DNA from: Micromonospora coriariae
Lineage (GTDB): Bacteria; Actinomycetota; Actinomycetes; Mycobacteriales; Micromonosporaceae
Reading direction: 5' to 3'
DNA length: 64,000 bases
NCBI RefSeq assembly: GCF_900091455.1
Contig: NZ_LT607412.1
Location: 4,340,001 to 4,404,000, forward strand
The notes under the pieces are model-generated. The model was not told the DNA's origin. It saw nothing but the letters and a program-made list of their open reading frames with translations, and searched no databases. Below are positions 8,882 through 18,411 of the stretch, piece by piece (the first letter of the stretch is position 1; each line of letters opens with the position of its first letter). The position numbers and the translations under genes were made by a program.

Positions 8882-9817
8882 TCAGGCTACGGCGGGTTGG
8901 ACCGTGAGGGTGGCCGTGGTGGTGTCGAGGGTGGCCCGGGTGCCGACGGGGACGGTGAGCTGGTTGGGGCCGTGGCCGATCGGCAGTCCGCCGAGCACCG
9001 GTACGCCGAGGCCGCCGAGGCGTTCGCCGAGCACGTCGACGATCGTGGTGTCCCAGCCGTCGGCGCAGTCGGTGAACTGGCCGACCGCCACCCCGGCCAA
9101 CCCGTCCAGCGCGCCGGCCCGGCGCAGGTGGGTGAGCATCCGGTCGACCTTGTACGGAGGCTCCTGCACGTCCTCGATCAACAGCACCGCCCCGGTCAGG
9201 TCGGGCAGGTCCGGCGTGCCGACCGACGCGGCGATCATGCACAGGTTGCCGCCGAGCAGGGTGCCGGTGGCCCGACCCGGGACGCGGACCGGATAGGTCT
9301 CCTCGCCGGCCACCGCGGTGACCGTCACCGGCTCGGTCGTCATCAGCGCGGCGTGCAGCGACTCGGCCGAACGCAGCGGGGTGCGTTCATCCCGCCAGGC
9401 CGCCCCCGGGCCGTGCACCCCGGCGAGCCGGGCACCCCGCCAGAGCGCGAACTGCAGCGCGGTGATGTCGGAGAAGCCCGCCACCACCTTCGGGTCGCGG
9501 CGGACCGCGGCCATGTCGATGGCGTCCACGATCCGCTGGGCGCCGTACCCGCCCCGGGTGCAGATCACCCCGCGTACCTGCGGGTCGGCGAACGCCGCGT
9601 TCAGGTCGGCGGCGCGCAGCTCGTCCGCACCGGCCAGGTAGCCCTGCCGGGCGTACGCGTTCGGCGCCGGCACCGGCCGCAGGCCCCAGCCGGTGAGCAG
9701 CTCCATCCCACGGGCCACCCGCTCCGGCGAGGTCGGACCGGACGGCGACACCAGCAGCACCGTGTCACCCGGGCACAGCGCGGGCGGGCGGATGACTGTC
9801 GGGTCGTCGCTGATCAC
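8882..9817 (-). CDS. LD-carboxypeptidase, peptidase family S66
   Basis: The 311-residue protein resembles muramoyltetrapeptide carboxypeptidase (LdcA), a cytosolic peptidoglycan-recycling enzyme that removes the terminal D-Ala from tetrapeptides; MccF-type immunity proteins share the fold. The Ser nucleophile lies in VVAGFSDITALQFAL. The second domain has the Glu in LLIEDVQEPPYKVDRML and the His in GLPIGHGPNQ. The GTG at 9817 is the only start that keeps the N-terminal PPALCPGDTVLLVSPSG strand. It has no ribosome site, but TAGGCT eight bases upstream suggests a leaderless message. It is divergent from the amidotransferase gene. Confidence 0.9.
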   Translation of the reverse strand: MISDDPTVIRPPALCPGDTVLLVSPSGPTSPERVARGMELLTGWGLRPVPAPNAYARQGYLAGADELRAADLNAAFADPQVRGVICTRGGYGAQRIVDAIDMAAVRRDPKVVAGFSDITALQFALWRGARLAGVHGPGAAWRDERTPLRSAESLHAALMTTEPVTVTAVAGEETYPVRVPGRATGTLLGGNLCMIAASVGTPDLPDLTGAVLLIEDVQEPPYKVDRMLTHLRRAGALDGLAGVAVGQFTDCADGWDTTIVDVLGERLGGLGVPVLGGLPIGHGPNQLTVPVGTRATLDTTTATLTVQPAVA

Positions 9818-9931
9818 AACCGCAGAGCCTATCGACCCTGCTGTCCTCCAGGACGGGCGCAGGCCGGGGGCGGAGGGCGCGGGGCCGTGGCGGGGCGTGG
9901 CGCCCGGCGGCGCACCGGCTAGCCTCGACGG

Positions 9932-10699
9932 GTGGCAACCGCTCTGGTGATCGAGAACGACCCGTCGGACGACCTGCGCCGACTGGGCGAATGGCTGACC
10001 GAGGCCGGGCTGGAGCTGTGGGTGGTCCGCCCGCACGCCGGCGACGAGCTCCCCGCCGACCTGGAGGGGTACGCGGCGCTCGTGGTGCTCGGCGGCGAGC
10101 AGCAGGCGTACCCGCTGCCGGACGGCTCGCCCGGCGCACAGTGGTTCCCGGCGGTGGAGGGGCTGCTGCGTAAGGCGGTCCGTTACCGGGTGCCCACCCT
10201 GGCCGTCTGCCTGGGGGCGCAGCTGCTCGCCACCGCGCACGCCGGGCTGGTCGAGCGGAGCCCGTCCGGGCCGGAGATCGGCCCCGGCGTGGTCGGCCGG
10301 CGGGACGCCGCCGAGAACGACCCGCTGTTCCGGTATGTGCCGCTGATCCCGGACGTGCTCCAGTGGCACTCCGACGAGATCACCGAGCTGCCCCGGGGCG
10401 CCACCCTGCTGGCCGCCTCCACCCGCTACCCGAACCAGGCGTTCCGGCTCGGTGACCGGGCCTGGGGGCTGCAGTTCCACATCGAGTGCGACACCGCGAT
10501 GATCGCCGACTGGGCCGCCGACTCGACGCTCCTCGCCGACCTGGGCTACGACCCGGAGCTGGTGGTCGCGGCGTGCGCCTCGGTGATGGCCGACGTCGAG
10601 GAGGTCTGGCAGCCGTTCGCCGCCCGGTTCGCCGCGCTGGCCCTCGGTGAGCTGGACGACAGCACGATGCGGCGTGGCCTGCCGCTGCTCGGGCACTGA
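9932..10699 (+). CDS. Class I glutamine amidotransferase-like protein
   Basis: The 255-residue protein has the triad of class I amidotransferases: the Cys in LAVCLGAQLLA, and the His and Glu in LQFHIECD. The oxyanion segment LVVLGGEQQAYPL precedes them. No synthetase domain is attached, so it resembles stand-alone GuaA-like amidotransferases of unknown acceptor. The start is GTG 9932. Its stop overlaps the glnE start (TGATG at 10697-10701), so the two are translationally coupled. Its place directly ahead of glnE hints at a link to glutamine metabolism, but that is inference only. Confidence 0.88.
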   Translation: MATALVIENDPSDDLRRLGEWLTEAGLELWVVRPHAGDELPADLEGYAALVVLGGEQQAYPLPDGSPGAQWFPAVEGLLRKAVRYRVPTLAVCLGAQLLATAHAGLVERSPSGPEIGPGVVGRRDAAENDPLFRYVPLIPDVLQWHSDEITELPRGATLLAASTRYPNQAFRLGDRAWGLQFHIECDTAMIADWAADSTLLADLGYDPELVVAACASVMADVEEVWQPFAARFAALALGELDDSTMRRGLPLLGH

Positions 10700-13600
10700 T
10701 GAGCCGGCCGACCAGGGCGTCGGGCCGCCTCGCCCGGTACGGCTTCGGCACCGCCGATGGCGACGGCGGGGCGCGCGCCGCCGACCTGCTCGGCCCGGAC
10801 GGGCTGCGGTTGTGGCGGCCGGCCGAGCAGGAGCCGGTCGACGAGCCGGCCGTGGAGCTGCTCGCCGCGCTGTCCCGGGCCGCCGACCCGGACCTGGCGC
10901 TGCGCCAGCTGCACCGCATCGTCGAGGCCGAACGCCGCGCGAACGGCGGCAGCGACCCCGGGTCGCCGCTGCTCGCGGAGCTGCACGCCGATTCCGGGTT
11001 GCGGCGGCGGCTGATCGCTGTGCTCGGCGCCTCGTCGGCGCTCGGCGACCATCTGGTGGCCCACCCCGAGCACTACGCGGCGCTGCGCACCGCCCCGGAC
11101 GGGCTCGCCCCCACCGCCGAAGGCCGGCTGGAGCCGGCCGGCGACGGCAATCCGACGGCGGTGCTGCGGTCCGCGTACCGGCTGGCCCTGCTGCGGATCG
11201 CGGCGGCCGACCTGACCGGCGGGCGCGGCCTGGAGCAGACCATGGCGGCGCTCTCCGCGCTGGCGGACGCGACGCTGGCCGCGGCGTACGAGATCGCGGT
11301 CGCCGAGCTGCCCGCGGGCACCGCGCGGCCCCGGCTGGCCGTGGTGGCGATGGGCAAGTGCGGCGGCGGCGAGCTGAACTACGTCTCGGATGTGGATGTC
11401 ATCTTCGTGGCCGCCGAGGACGCCGACCTCTCCGCCGCCACCCTGGTGGCGACCCGGCTGATCCACATCTGCGGGCTGGTGGCCTGGCCGGTGGACGCGG
11501 CGCTGCGTCCGGAGGGCAACCGGGGCCCGCTGGTGCGGACCCTCGCGAGCCACCTGGCCTACTACCGCCGGTGGGCCCGCACCTGGGAGTTCCAGGCGTT
11601 GCTCAAGGCCCGCCCGGCCGCCGGTGACCTGCCGCTGGCCCAGGAGTGGATCGACCAGCTCGCGCCGCTGGTGTGGCGGGCGGCGGAACGGCCCGAGGCG
11701 GTCGAGGACGTTCGCGCGATGCGACGCCGGATCATCGACAACATCCCGCCGAAGGAGCTGGAGCGCGAGATCAAGCGCGGCTCCGGCGGGTTGCGCGACA
11801 TCGAGTTCGCCGTCCAGCTGTTGCAGCTCGTGCACGGACGCGGCGACGAGACGCTGCGGGTGCCCGGCACCATCCCGGCGTTGCGCGCGCTCGTCGCCGG
11901 CGGCTACGTCGGTCGTGCCGACGGCGAGGCGCTGCTGCGCGGCTACCGCTTCCTGCGCGGCATCGAGCACCGGCTCCAGTTGCAGGGCCTGCGCCGCACC
12001 CACACCGTGCCCACCGAGCCGGCCGCGCTGCGCTGGCTCGCCGCCGCGCTGGGCTACACGGCGACGCCGGGGCGCAGCGCCGTGGAAGCCTTCCGGGCCG
12101 AGTGGGTGACGCACGCCGCCGAGGTACGTCGGCTGCACGCCAAGCTGCTGTACCGGCCGTTGCTGGAGTCGGTCGCCCGGGTCCCGGCCGACGGGCTGCG
12201 GCTCACCCCGGAGGCGGCCCGGCACCGGTTGGAGATCCTCGGCTTCGCCGACCCGGCCGGGGCGCTGCGCCACCTCCAGGCCCTCACCGGTGGGGTGAGC
12301 CGCACCGCGGCCATCCAGCGGACCCTGCTGCCGGTGCTGCTCAGCGAGTTCGCCGACGCGCCGGAGCCGGACCGGGGGCTGCTCAACTACCGGAAGGTCT
12401 CCGACAAGCTGGGCAGCACCCCCTGGTATCTGCGGCTGCTGCGCGACGGTGGCCCGGTCGCCCGGCGGCTCGCCCGGGTCCTCGCCCTCTCCCGGTACGC
12501 CGCCGACCTGCTCGCGCGGGATCCGGAGGCGCTGCGGCTGCTGGCCGAGGAGAACGAGCTGGCGCCCCGCCCGCGCGAGGTGCTCCGGGAGGGGTTCCTC
12601 GCGGCGGCGGCCCGGCACACCGACCCGGTCGAGGCCACCCGGGCGGTGCGCGCGTTGCGCCGCCGGGAGCTGGTCCGGGTGGCCTGCGCCGACGTGCTCT
12701 GCCGGGCCGGTTCGCTCGCACCCACCCCCACCCGTACGGACGGCGGAACCCGGCCGGCCCCCGGGCTCGCCGACATCACCGCCGTCGGCACGGCGCTCGC
12801 CGACGTCACCGACGCCACCCTGGCCGCCGCGCTGCGCGCCGCCCAGGCCAGCCAGCCGGCACCAGCCGGGCTGCGGTTCGCGGTGATCGGCATGGGCCGG
12901 CTCGGCGGGTACGAGTCGAACTACCTCTCCGACGCCGACGTGCTCTTCGTCTACGACCCGCCCGCCGGCAGCAGCGAGAGCGCGGCCAGCGCCGCCGCCC
13001 ACGCGATCGCCGAGGAGCTGCGTCGGCTGCTCGGCGTACCCGCCCCCGATCCGCCGCTCGGCGTCGATGCCGACCTGCGTCCGGAGGGCCGGCAGGGCCC
13101 GTTGGTGCGCAGCCTCGCCGCGTACGCCCAGTACTACGCCCGCTGGTCGCGGGTGTGGGAGGCACAGGCGCTGCTGCGCGCCCGGTTCGTCTGCGGTGAC
13201 GCCGACCTGGGCGCCGAGTTCGAGGCGCTGATCGACCCGGTGCGCTACCCGGCCGAGGGGCTCACCCGCGAGCAGGTCGTCGAGATCCGCCGGATCAAGG
13301 CCCGGGTGGAGACCGAGCGGCTGCCCCGGGGCGCCGACCCGGCCACCCACACCAAGCTGGGTCGCGGCGGGCTGGCCGACGTGGAGTGGGCGGTGCAGCT
13401 CGTCCAGCTCCGGCACGCCGGCGCGGTGCCGGCGCTGCGCGGCACGCGTACCCTCGACGCGCTCGCGGCCGCCGAGCGGGCCGGCCTGATCGACCCGGCG
13501 GACGCCGCCGAGATGGCGGCCGGCTGGTCCCTGGCCGCGCAGGTCCGTAACGCGTTGATGCTGGTCCGTGGTCGGGCCGGCGACCAGCTGCCCCGGCACG

Positions 13601-13722
13601 GGGTCGAGTTGGCCGGGGTGGTCGCGCTGCTCGGCCGGGACGACCCGGGGGAGTTCCTCGACGAGTACCTGCGCACCGGCCGCCGCTCCCGCGCCGCGGC
13701 GGAACGGGTCCTCGATGCCTGA
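10699..13722 (+). CDS. glnE: Bifunctional glutamine synthetase adenylyltransferase/deadenylase
   Basis: GlnE adds AMP to, and removes it from, a Tyr of GlnA1 and so sets glutamine synthetase activity according to nitrogen supply. The 1007-residue protein has two nucleotidyltransferase domains. The N-terminal deadenylase shows AMGKCGGGELNYVSDVDVIF; the C-terminal adenylylase shows GMGRLGGYESNYLSDADVLF. Each has the D-x-D metal motif, and each is followed by the LRPEG and R-W-RTWE/SRVWE stretches. The length is as expected (about 1000 in actinobacteria). Its target GlnA1 is encoded 5 kb downstream on the other strand and GlnA2 5 kb upstream, with unrelated membrane genes inserted. Confidence 0.97.
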   Translation: MSRPTRASGRLARYGFGTADGDGGARAADLLGPDGLRLWRPAEQEPVDEPAVELLAALSRAADPDLALRQLHRIVEAERRANGGSDPGSPLLAELHADSGLRRRLIAVLGASSALGDHLVAHPEHYAALRTAPDGLAPTAEGRLEPAGDGNPTAVLRSAYRLALLRIAAADLTGGRGLEQTMAALSALADATLAAAYEIAVAELPAGTARPRLAVVAMGKCGGGELNYVSDVDVIFVAAEDADLSAATLVATRLIHICGLVAWPVDAALRPEGNRGPLVRTLASHLAYYRRWARTWEFQALLKARPAAGDLPLAQEWIDQLAPLVWRAAERPEAVEDVRAMRRRIIDNIPPKELEREIKRGSGGLRDIEFAVQLLQLVHGRGDETLRVPGTIPALRALVAGGYVGRADGEALLRGYRFLRGIEHRLQLQGLRRTHTVPTEPAALRWLAAALGYTATPGRSAVEAFRAEWVTHAAEVRRLHAKLLYRPLLESVARVPADGLRLTPEAARHRLEILGFADPAGALRHLQALTGGVSRTAAIQRTLLPVLLSEFADAPEPDRGLLNYRKVSDKLGSTPWYLRLLRDGGPVARRLARVLALSRYAADLLARDPEALRLLAEENELAPRPREVLREGFLAAAARHTDPVEATRAVRALRRRELVRVACADVLCRAGSLAPTPTRTDGGTRPAPGLADITAVGTALADVTDATLAAALRAAQASQPAPAGLRFAVIGMGRLGGYESNYLSDADVLFVYDPPAGSSESAASAAAHAIAEELRRLLGVPAPDPPLGVDADLRPEGRQGPLVRSLAAYAQYYARWSRVWEAQALLRARFVCGDADLGAEFEALIDPVRYPAEGLTREQVVEIRRIKARVETERLPRGADPATHTKLGRGGLADVEWAVQLVQLRHAGAVPALRGTRTLDALAAAERAGLIDPADAAEMAAGWSLAAQVRNALMLVRGRAGDQLPRHGVELAGVVALLGRDDPGEFLDEYLRTGRRSRAAAERVLDA

Positions 13723-15364
13723 CGCGCTGACCCAGCCGACCGGTACGGCGGCCGGCCGGCGTACCGGGGGCGCCCGGTCCCCGTACACCGTCTGGGTGCC
13801 GGCTGCCGGGGTCGCGGTGCTGCTCGCGGCCGTGTTCCTGCTCGCGCCGCGGATGGGCACCGACCTCGCCGCCCAGGTGGCCCGTGCCGAGTTCGCCGAC
13901 CGGTACGGTGCCGCGCCCCTCGACCTCGGCTGGTACGGCGGTGTCAACCAGTACGGCTACAGCCTGTTCACGGCCAGGTTGGGCGCACTGATCGGGGTGC
14001 GTCCGCTGGGCGCACTCGCCGCAGTGCTCGGCGCGGCCGCGCTGGGTTGGCTGTTCGACCGGAATCGGGCTCGTCGGCCACTGCTGGCCGGTGTCCTCGG
14101 TGCCGTGGTGCTGGTCGGCAACCTGGCCAGCGGTCGGATCACCTTCGCCGTGGGGGTGACGTTCGGGCTGCTGGCGCTCTGCGCGGTCAGCGCGGAGCGC
14201 CCGCCGCGTCCGGTACGGCTGGCGCTCGCCGCCGGCTGCGCTGCCCTGGCGACGGCGGCAAGCCCGGTCGCCGGCCTGTTCACCGGCCTGGCAGGCGCGG
14301 CGTTGCTGCTGGCCGCCCTGCGTCGCGGTGACGGACCGGGCCGCCCGCTGCCGGGTGGGTGGCGAGCGGAGCGACCACTGGCGGAGGGCATCGTCCTGGC
14401 CGTGGCGCCCGCGCTCACGCTGGCCCCGATAGCGTTGTTCTTCGGCAACGGCGGCACCCAGCCGTACTCGCCCGAGTCGATGCGGATCAACGTCGCGCTC
14501 GCGGTGCTGGTGGGCGTCGTGCTGCCCCGTCGTCGCCGGGTGCTGCGCGTCGGCGCGGTGCTCACGGTGCTGCTCCTGGTCGGGGCCTACTACGTGCCCA
14601 GCCCCATCGGTTCCAACGCGTTGCGCCTGCCGATGCTCTTCGCCCTGCCCGTGCTGGCCGGGTACGCCCCGCTGCCGGGGCCGTGGCTGGCCGGGCTGCT
14701 CGCCGCGACCGTGTGGTGGCAGCCCCCGGTGATGGTGAGCGACGTCGTCCGGGCCGGCGCCGCCGAGAGCGCCGCCGGTTTCTACCGGCCGCTCGTCGCG
14801 GAACTGGAGCGGCGGCAGCCGGTCGGGCGGGTCGAGGTGGTGCCGCTGCGGGACCACTGGGAGTCCGCGTACCTGCCACCGACCGTGCCGCTGGCCCGCG
14901 GTTGGGAACGGCAGGTCGACAGCGATCGCAACGCGCTGTTCTACGACGGCGACCTGAGCGCGGAGACCTACGAACGTTGGCTACGCGACGTGGCGGTGAC
15001 CTACGTGGTGGTCGCGGACGCTCCCGCGGACCGGTGGGGCCGCGACGAGGCCGAGCTGATCCGCACCGGCCTGCCGTACCTGCGGGAGGTCTGGCGTGAT
15101 CCGACCTGGCGGATGTATGCAGTGGTCGATCCGACTCCGCTGGTCGGGGACCCGGGCCAACTCGTCGCCGCCGACCGGGGCTCGGTCCGGCTGACCGCCG
15201 CGCCGGGCGACGTGCTGGTTCGGGTCCGCTGGTCGCGCTGGCTGTCGCTCACCGGCCCGGACGGCTGCGTGCGGCCCGGCGCGAACGGGTGGACCGAGGT
15301 GCGGGTGCGTGCCGCCGGTGACTACTCGATCGCCAGCGGCCTCGCGCCGGCGAACCACTGCTGA
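13715..15364 (+). CDS. Polytopic membrane protein of unknown function
   Basis: The 549-residue protein has a short cytoplasmic N-terminus, then about nine to ten hydrophobic helices up to roughly residue 360. A C-terminal soluble domain follows with LRDHWESAYLPPTVPLARG and a WRMYAVVDPTPLV segment. The layout (GT-C-like membrane part plus an extracytoplasmic domain) resembles uncharacterised actinobacterial envelope glycosyltransferases, but I see no diagnostic catalytic motif. The ATG at 13715 overlaps the last eight bases of glnE, so it is read from the same transcript. Two MptB-type genes follow, which supports an envelope role. Confidence 0.7.
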   Translation: MPDALTQPTGTAAGRRTGGARSPYTVWVPAAGVAVLLAAVFLLAPRMGTDLAAQVARAEFADRYGAAPLDLGWYGGVNQYGYSLFTARLGALIGVRPLGALAAVLGAAALGWLFDRNRARRPLLAGVLGAVVLVGNLASGRITFAVGVTFGLLALCAVSAERPPRPVRLALAAGCAALATAASPVAGLFTGLAGAALLLAALRRGDGPGRPLPGGWRAERPLAEGIVLAVAPALTLAPIALFFGNGGTQPYSPESMRINVALAVLVGVVLPRRRRVLRVGAVLTVLLLVGAYYVPSPIGSNALRLPMLFALPVLAGYAPLPGPWLAGLLAATVWWQPPVMVSDVVRAGAAESAAGFYRPLVAELERRQPVGRVEVVPLRDHWESAYLPPTVPLARGWERQVDSDRNALFYDGDLSAETYERWLRDVAVTYVVVADAPADRWGRDEAELIRTGLPYLREVWRDPTWRMYAVVDPTPLVGDPGQLVAADRGSVRLTAAPGDVLVRVRWSRWLSLTGPDGCVRPGANGWTEVRVRAAGDYSIASGLAPANHC

Positions 15365-15426
15365 CCGTCCGGGGACGCTCTCCGGCCGGGTGCCTGCCGT
15401 CGGCTCCCCGCCGACGGGCTGGCAGC

Positions 15427-16836
15427 ATGTCGGACGTGCCTCACCACCTCGCACGCTGGACCGGCCTGGCCGGCTCGACGCTGCTCGCGCTGTCCGCCTT
15501 CCTCGGGGGCGCGTTTCCCGGCGGCCCGCTGCGCAGCACCCCGGTCAGCATCTGGCAGGGCCCGAACGGCCCGCTGATCCTCGCCGCGTGGGCGGTCGGC
15601 ACAGGCCTGCTGGCGTACGCCTGGTGGGCTCTGCGCGACGGGGTGCCGTCGACCCGCTGGGCCCTGGTCACCGTGGGGCTCTGGCTGCTGCCGCTGCTCG
15701 TCGCGCCGCCCACGGGCAGCCGGGACGTGTACGCGTACACCTGCCAGGGCGCCAGCTTCGTCGGCGGCATCAGCCCGTACGAGCAGGGCGTCTCCGCCCT
15801 GCCCTGTCCCTGGCTGGACACGGTCTCCTACATCTGGCGGGACACCCCGGCACCGTACGGCCCGCTCTTCGTGATCATCGCGGGTGCGGTGGTCAAGGTC
15901 GCCGGTTCGCTGACCGCCAGCATCGTGCTGTTCCGGGCGTTGTCGCTGGTCGGGGTGGTGTTGAGCGCGTGGGCACTGCCGGCGCTGGCTCGTCGAGCCG
16001 GCGTGCCGGCCGAGCGGGCCGTGTGGCTGGCACTGGGCTCCCCGCTGGTCGCCGCGCACCTGATCGGTGGCCCACACAACGATGTGCTGATGCTCGCCGC
16101 GCTTGTCGGTGGGCTGGCCGTGGTGGCGTCCCGGCCGGGCCGGCGTGGGCTGCTGCTGGTTGGCGGGGTGCTGCTCGGTGTCGCGGTGGCGATCAAGGTC
16201 ACCGCCGTGGTGGTGGTGCCGTTCGCCGCGCTGGCGGCCACCGCCGGGCCGTACCGGATCCGGACTCTGATCCGTGACGGCGGCTGGGTGGTCGGCGGCG
16301 CGGTCGCCACCGTGGCGGGAGTGACCGCCGCCGGTGGGCTGGACTTCGGCTGGGTCGGCGGGCTGTCCCAGGGAGGCGCCGCCGTCGCGTGGACATCCCC
16401 GCCGACAGCGGTCGGCCAGACGGTCGGCTATGTCGCGGCGCTGTTCGGCGGGCACGTCGACGCGCTGCCGGTGACGCGCGGGATCGCCGTCGTGCTCCTG
16501 GCCGTACTCCTCGTCTGGCTCTGGTGGCGGGCTCGCACCCGCGACCCGCTGTTCTACGCCGGCCTCGCGCTCGCCCTCACGGTCGGGCTCTCTCCGGTGG
16601 TGCATCCCTGGTACTGGACCTGGCCGTTGTTCGTGCTGGCGGCCACCGCCCGGCGCACCAGGTGGTTCCTCGTGGTCGCCCTGGTCGCCTCGTTCCTGGT
16701 GCTGCCCGATGGCACCGGGCTGCCCCGGTACACCAAGTCGGTCGGGGCGCCGCTGATGACGCTGTTGGTGATCGTGCTGGTCATCTGGTTGGTACGGTCG
16801 GCTCGGGCGGCCCGTCAGCCGGTCGCTACCGACTGA
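15427..16836 (+). CDS. mptB: Polyprenol-phosphate-mannose-dependent mannosyltransferase, MptB type
   Basis: MptB-type GT-C enzymes add alpha-1,6 mannose from polyprenyl phosphomannose to lipomannan-like cores on the outer face of the membrane. The 469-residue protein has about 12 membrane helices. The first long loop holds APPTGSRDVYAYTCQGASF, with the acidic residue of the GT-C active site. IWRDTPAPYGPLF and GGPHNDVLML follow, all typical of MptB. The start is ATG 15427. It is 62 bases after the previous membrane gene and 14 bases before a paralogue. Lipomannan in this genus is not established by the sequence; the glycan acceptor is open. Confidence 0.85.
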   Translation: MSDVPHHLARWTGLAGSTLLALSAFLGGAFPGGPLRSTPVSIWQGPNGPLILAAWAVGTGLLAYAWWALRDGVPSTRWALVTVGLWLLPLLVAPPTGSRDVYAYTCQGASFVGGISPYEQGVSALPCPWLDTVSYIWRDTPAPYGPLFVIIAGAVVKVAGSLTASIVLFRALSLVGVVLSAWALPALARRAGVPAERAVWLALGSPLVAAHLIGGPHNDVLMLAALVGGLAVVASRPGRRGLLLVGGVLLGVAVAIKVTAVVVVPFAALAATAGPYRIRTLIRDGGWVVGGAVATVAGVTAAGGLDFGWVGGLSQGGAAVAWTSPPTAVGQTVGYVAALFGGHVDALPVTRGIAVVLLAVLLVWLWWRARTRDPLFYAGLALALTVGLSPVVHPWYWTWPLFVLAATARRTRWFLVVALVASFLVLPDGTGLPRYTKSVGAPLMTLLVIVLVIWLVRSARAARQPVATD

Positions 16837-16850
16837 GGAAAGGTGCGCCG

Positions 16851-18344
16851 GTGACAGTTCCCGGCGCCGCGCCCGTCGCCCCGCCACCATCCGCCGCTCC
16901 CGGTCCGCTGACGGCGCGCGTCGCCCGGTACGGCGGGCTGGCCGGCGCGGTCCTGCTCGCCGTGGCCGGGTACCTGGGTGGGGCGCTGCCCGACGCCCCG
17001 CTGGGCGCGACGCCGGTGTCGATCTGGCGCACCCCGGGCGGCCCGGCGACGCTGACCTGCTGGCTGGGCGGCACCGCACTGCTGGTCGGGGCGTGGTGGT
17101 CGCTGCGCGAGGGTGCGCCGTCGACCCGGTGGGCGTACGCCACCGCCGGCCTGTGGGCGTTGCCGCTGCTGCTCGCGCCGCCGATGGGCAGCCGGGACGT
17201 GTACTCGTACGCCTGCCAGGGCTGGACGTACGCGCACGGCCTCGACCCGTACGCGACTCCGGTGGCGGCGGCGGGCTGTCCGTGGCTGGACACGGTGGCA
17301 CCGATCTGGCGGGACACCCCCGCCCCGTACGGACCGGTGTTCGTGCTGCTCGCGGCGCTCGCGGTCGGCCTGGGCGGCGGGCTCACCGGCGCGATCGTGC
17401 TGCTGCGGGTGATCGCGGTGGCGGGCCTGCTGCTGGCCGCGCTCTGCCTGCCCGGGCTGGCCCGCGCGGCCGGGGTGCCGACCCGACGGGCCGCCTGGCT
17501 GGCGCTGGCCAGCCCGCTGGTCGGGGTGCACCTGGTGGCCGGCGCGCACAACGACGCGGTGATGCTGGGTCTGCTGCTGTGCGGGCTGCTGGTGGTGATC
17601 CGCCGGCCGGGCCGACCTGCGGCGCTGCTGCTCGCCGGGGCGCTGCTCGGGCTGGCGGTGACGGTGAAGGCGAGCGCCGCGGTGGTGGCGCCGTTCGCCG
17701 CGCTGGCCGCGGTGCACGGCAGGTACACCGTGCGGGCGCTGCTGCGCGACGGCGGCTGGTTGGCCGGCGGGCTGTTCGCCGCGCTGCTGATCAACTCGGC
17801 GCTGTCCGGCCTGGGGTTCGGCTGGGTGGGCGGGTTGACCCACAGCGGCGACTCCGAGCAGTGGACGTCACCGCCCACCGCGGCCGGTTTCGTCGTCGAC
17901 TACGCCGGCGCGCTGGTCGGCCGGGACCCGGCGGCGGTGCCGGTGCTCCGGGTCCTCGCGCTGCTGCTGCTCGCCGGAGTGCTGGCAGGGCTCTGGTGGC
18001 GGGCGTGGCGGGCGCTGCGCGCGTTGAACGACGTCCGGCAGCGGGTGACCCGGATCGAGGCGGGGCGCCCCCGGGTGGCGCTGCACGGCGCGGCGCTGGC
18101 GCTGGTCGCCACCGTCGTGCTGTCCCCGGTCTTCCACCCCTGGTACGCCACCTGGCCGCTGGCGCTGCTCGCCCTCACCGCCATCCGGACGGCGTGGTTC
18201 GTGCCGCCGGCCGCGGTGGCGGGCTTCCTCGCCCTGCCCGACGGCACCAACCTGGCCCGCTTCACCAAGGCCCCCGGCGCTGTGGCGATGACCGCCCTGC
18301 TCCTGACCGTGCTCATAGGCACCGCCCGCAGCCGCCATCGTTGA
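16851..18344 (+). CDS. mptB: Second MptB-type mannosyltransferase (tandem paralogue)
   Basis: This 497-residue protein is a clear tandem duplicate of the preceding gene. It shares PPMGSRDVYSYACQGWTY, IWRDTPAPYGPVF, GAHNDAVMLGLL and FHPWYATWPLALLAL in the same order. The N-terminus is longer and Pro/Ala-rich. The GTG at 16851 follows GAGGAAAGGTGCGCCG. The gene ends in an unusual way: its TGA at 18342-18344 is supplied by the arm of an intergenic palindromic repeat (TTGATCATGAGG), so the C-terminus SRHR may have been redefined when that element arrived. Confidence 0.85.
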   Translation: MTVPGAAPVAPPPSAAPGPLTARVARYGGLAGAVLLAVAGYLGGALPDAPLGATPVSIWRTPGGPATLTCWLGGTALLVGAWWSLREGAPSTRWAYATAGLWALPLLLAPPMGSRDVYSYACQGWTYAHGLDPYATPVAAAGCPWLDTVAPIWRDTPAPYGPVFVLLAALAVGLGGGLTGAIVLLRVIAVAGLLLAALCLPGLARAAGVPTRRAAWLALASPLVGVHLVAGAHNDAVMLGLLLCGLLVVIRRPGRPAALLLAGALLGLAVTVKASAAVVAPFAALAAVHGRYTVRALLRDGGWLAGGLFAALLINSALSGLGFGWVGGLTHSGDSEQWTSPPTAAGFVVDYAGALVGRDPAAVPVLRVLALLLLAGVLAGLWWRAWRALRALNDVRQRVTRIEAGRPRVALHGAALALVATVVLSPVFHPWYATWPLALLALTAIRTAWFVPPAAVAGFLALPDGTNLARFTKAPGAVAMTALLLTVLIGTARSRHR

Positions 18345-18397
18345 TCATGAGGTTGACGGGGGCGATCCGGACGGAACGCCTCGCCAACCTCATGATC
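18343..18397. repeat. Palindromic intergenic repeat, family A (copy 1)
   Basis: Inverted arms GATCATGAGGTTG (18343-18355) and its exact complement (18385-18397) flank a 29-base spacer. The stop codon of the second MptB gene lies in the left arm. The core TTGATCATGA is shared with copy 2 at 47548-47610. It sits at a convergent junction, mptB-2 against the PadR remnant and glnA1. Confidence 0.9.
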
Positions 18398-18411
18398 GTC
18401 ATCGTCGTGCG

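Noticed and set aside
10546..13947. 1133-codon open frame on the minus strand opposite glnE
   Set aside because: It is antisense to an unambiguous glnE; the product is low-complexity Arg/Gly/Pro sequence with no domain. Long antisense frames are expected at this GC content.
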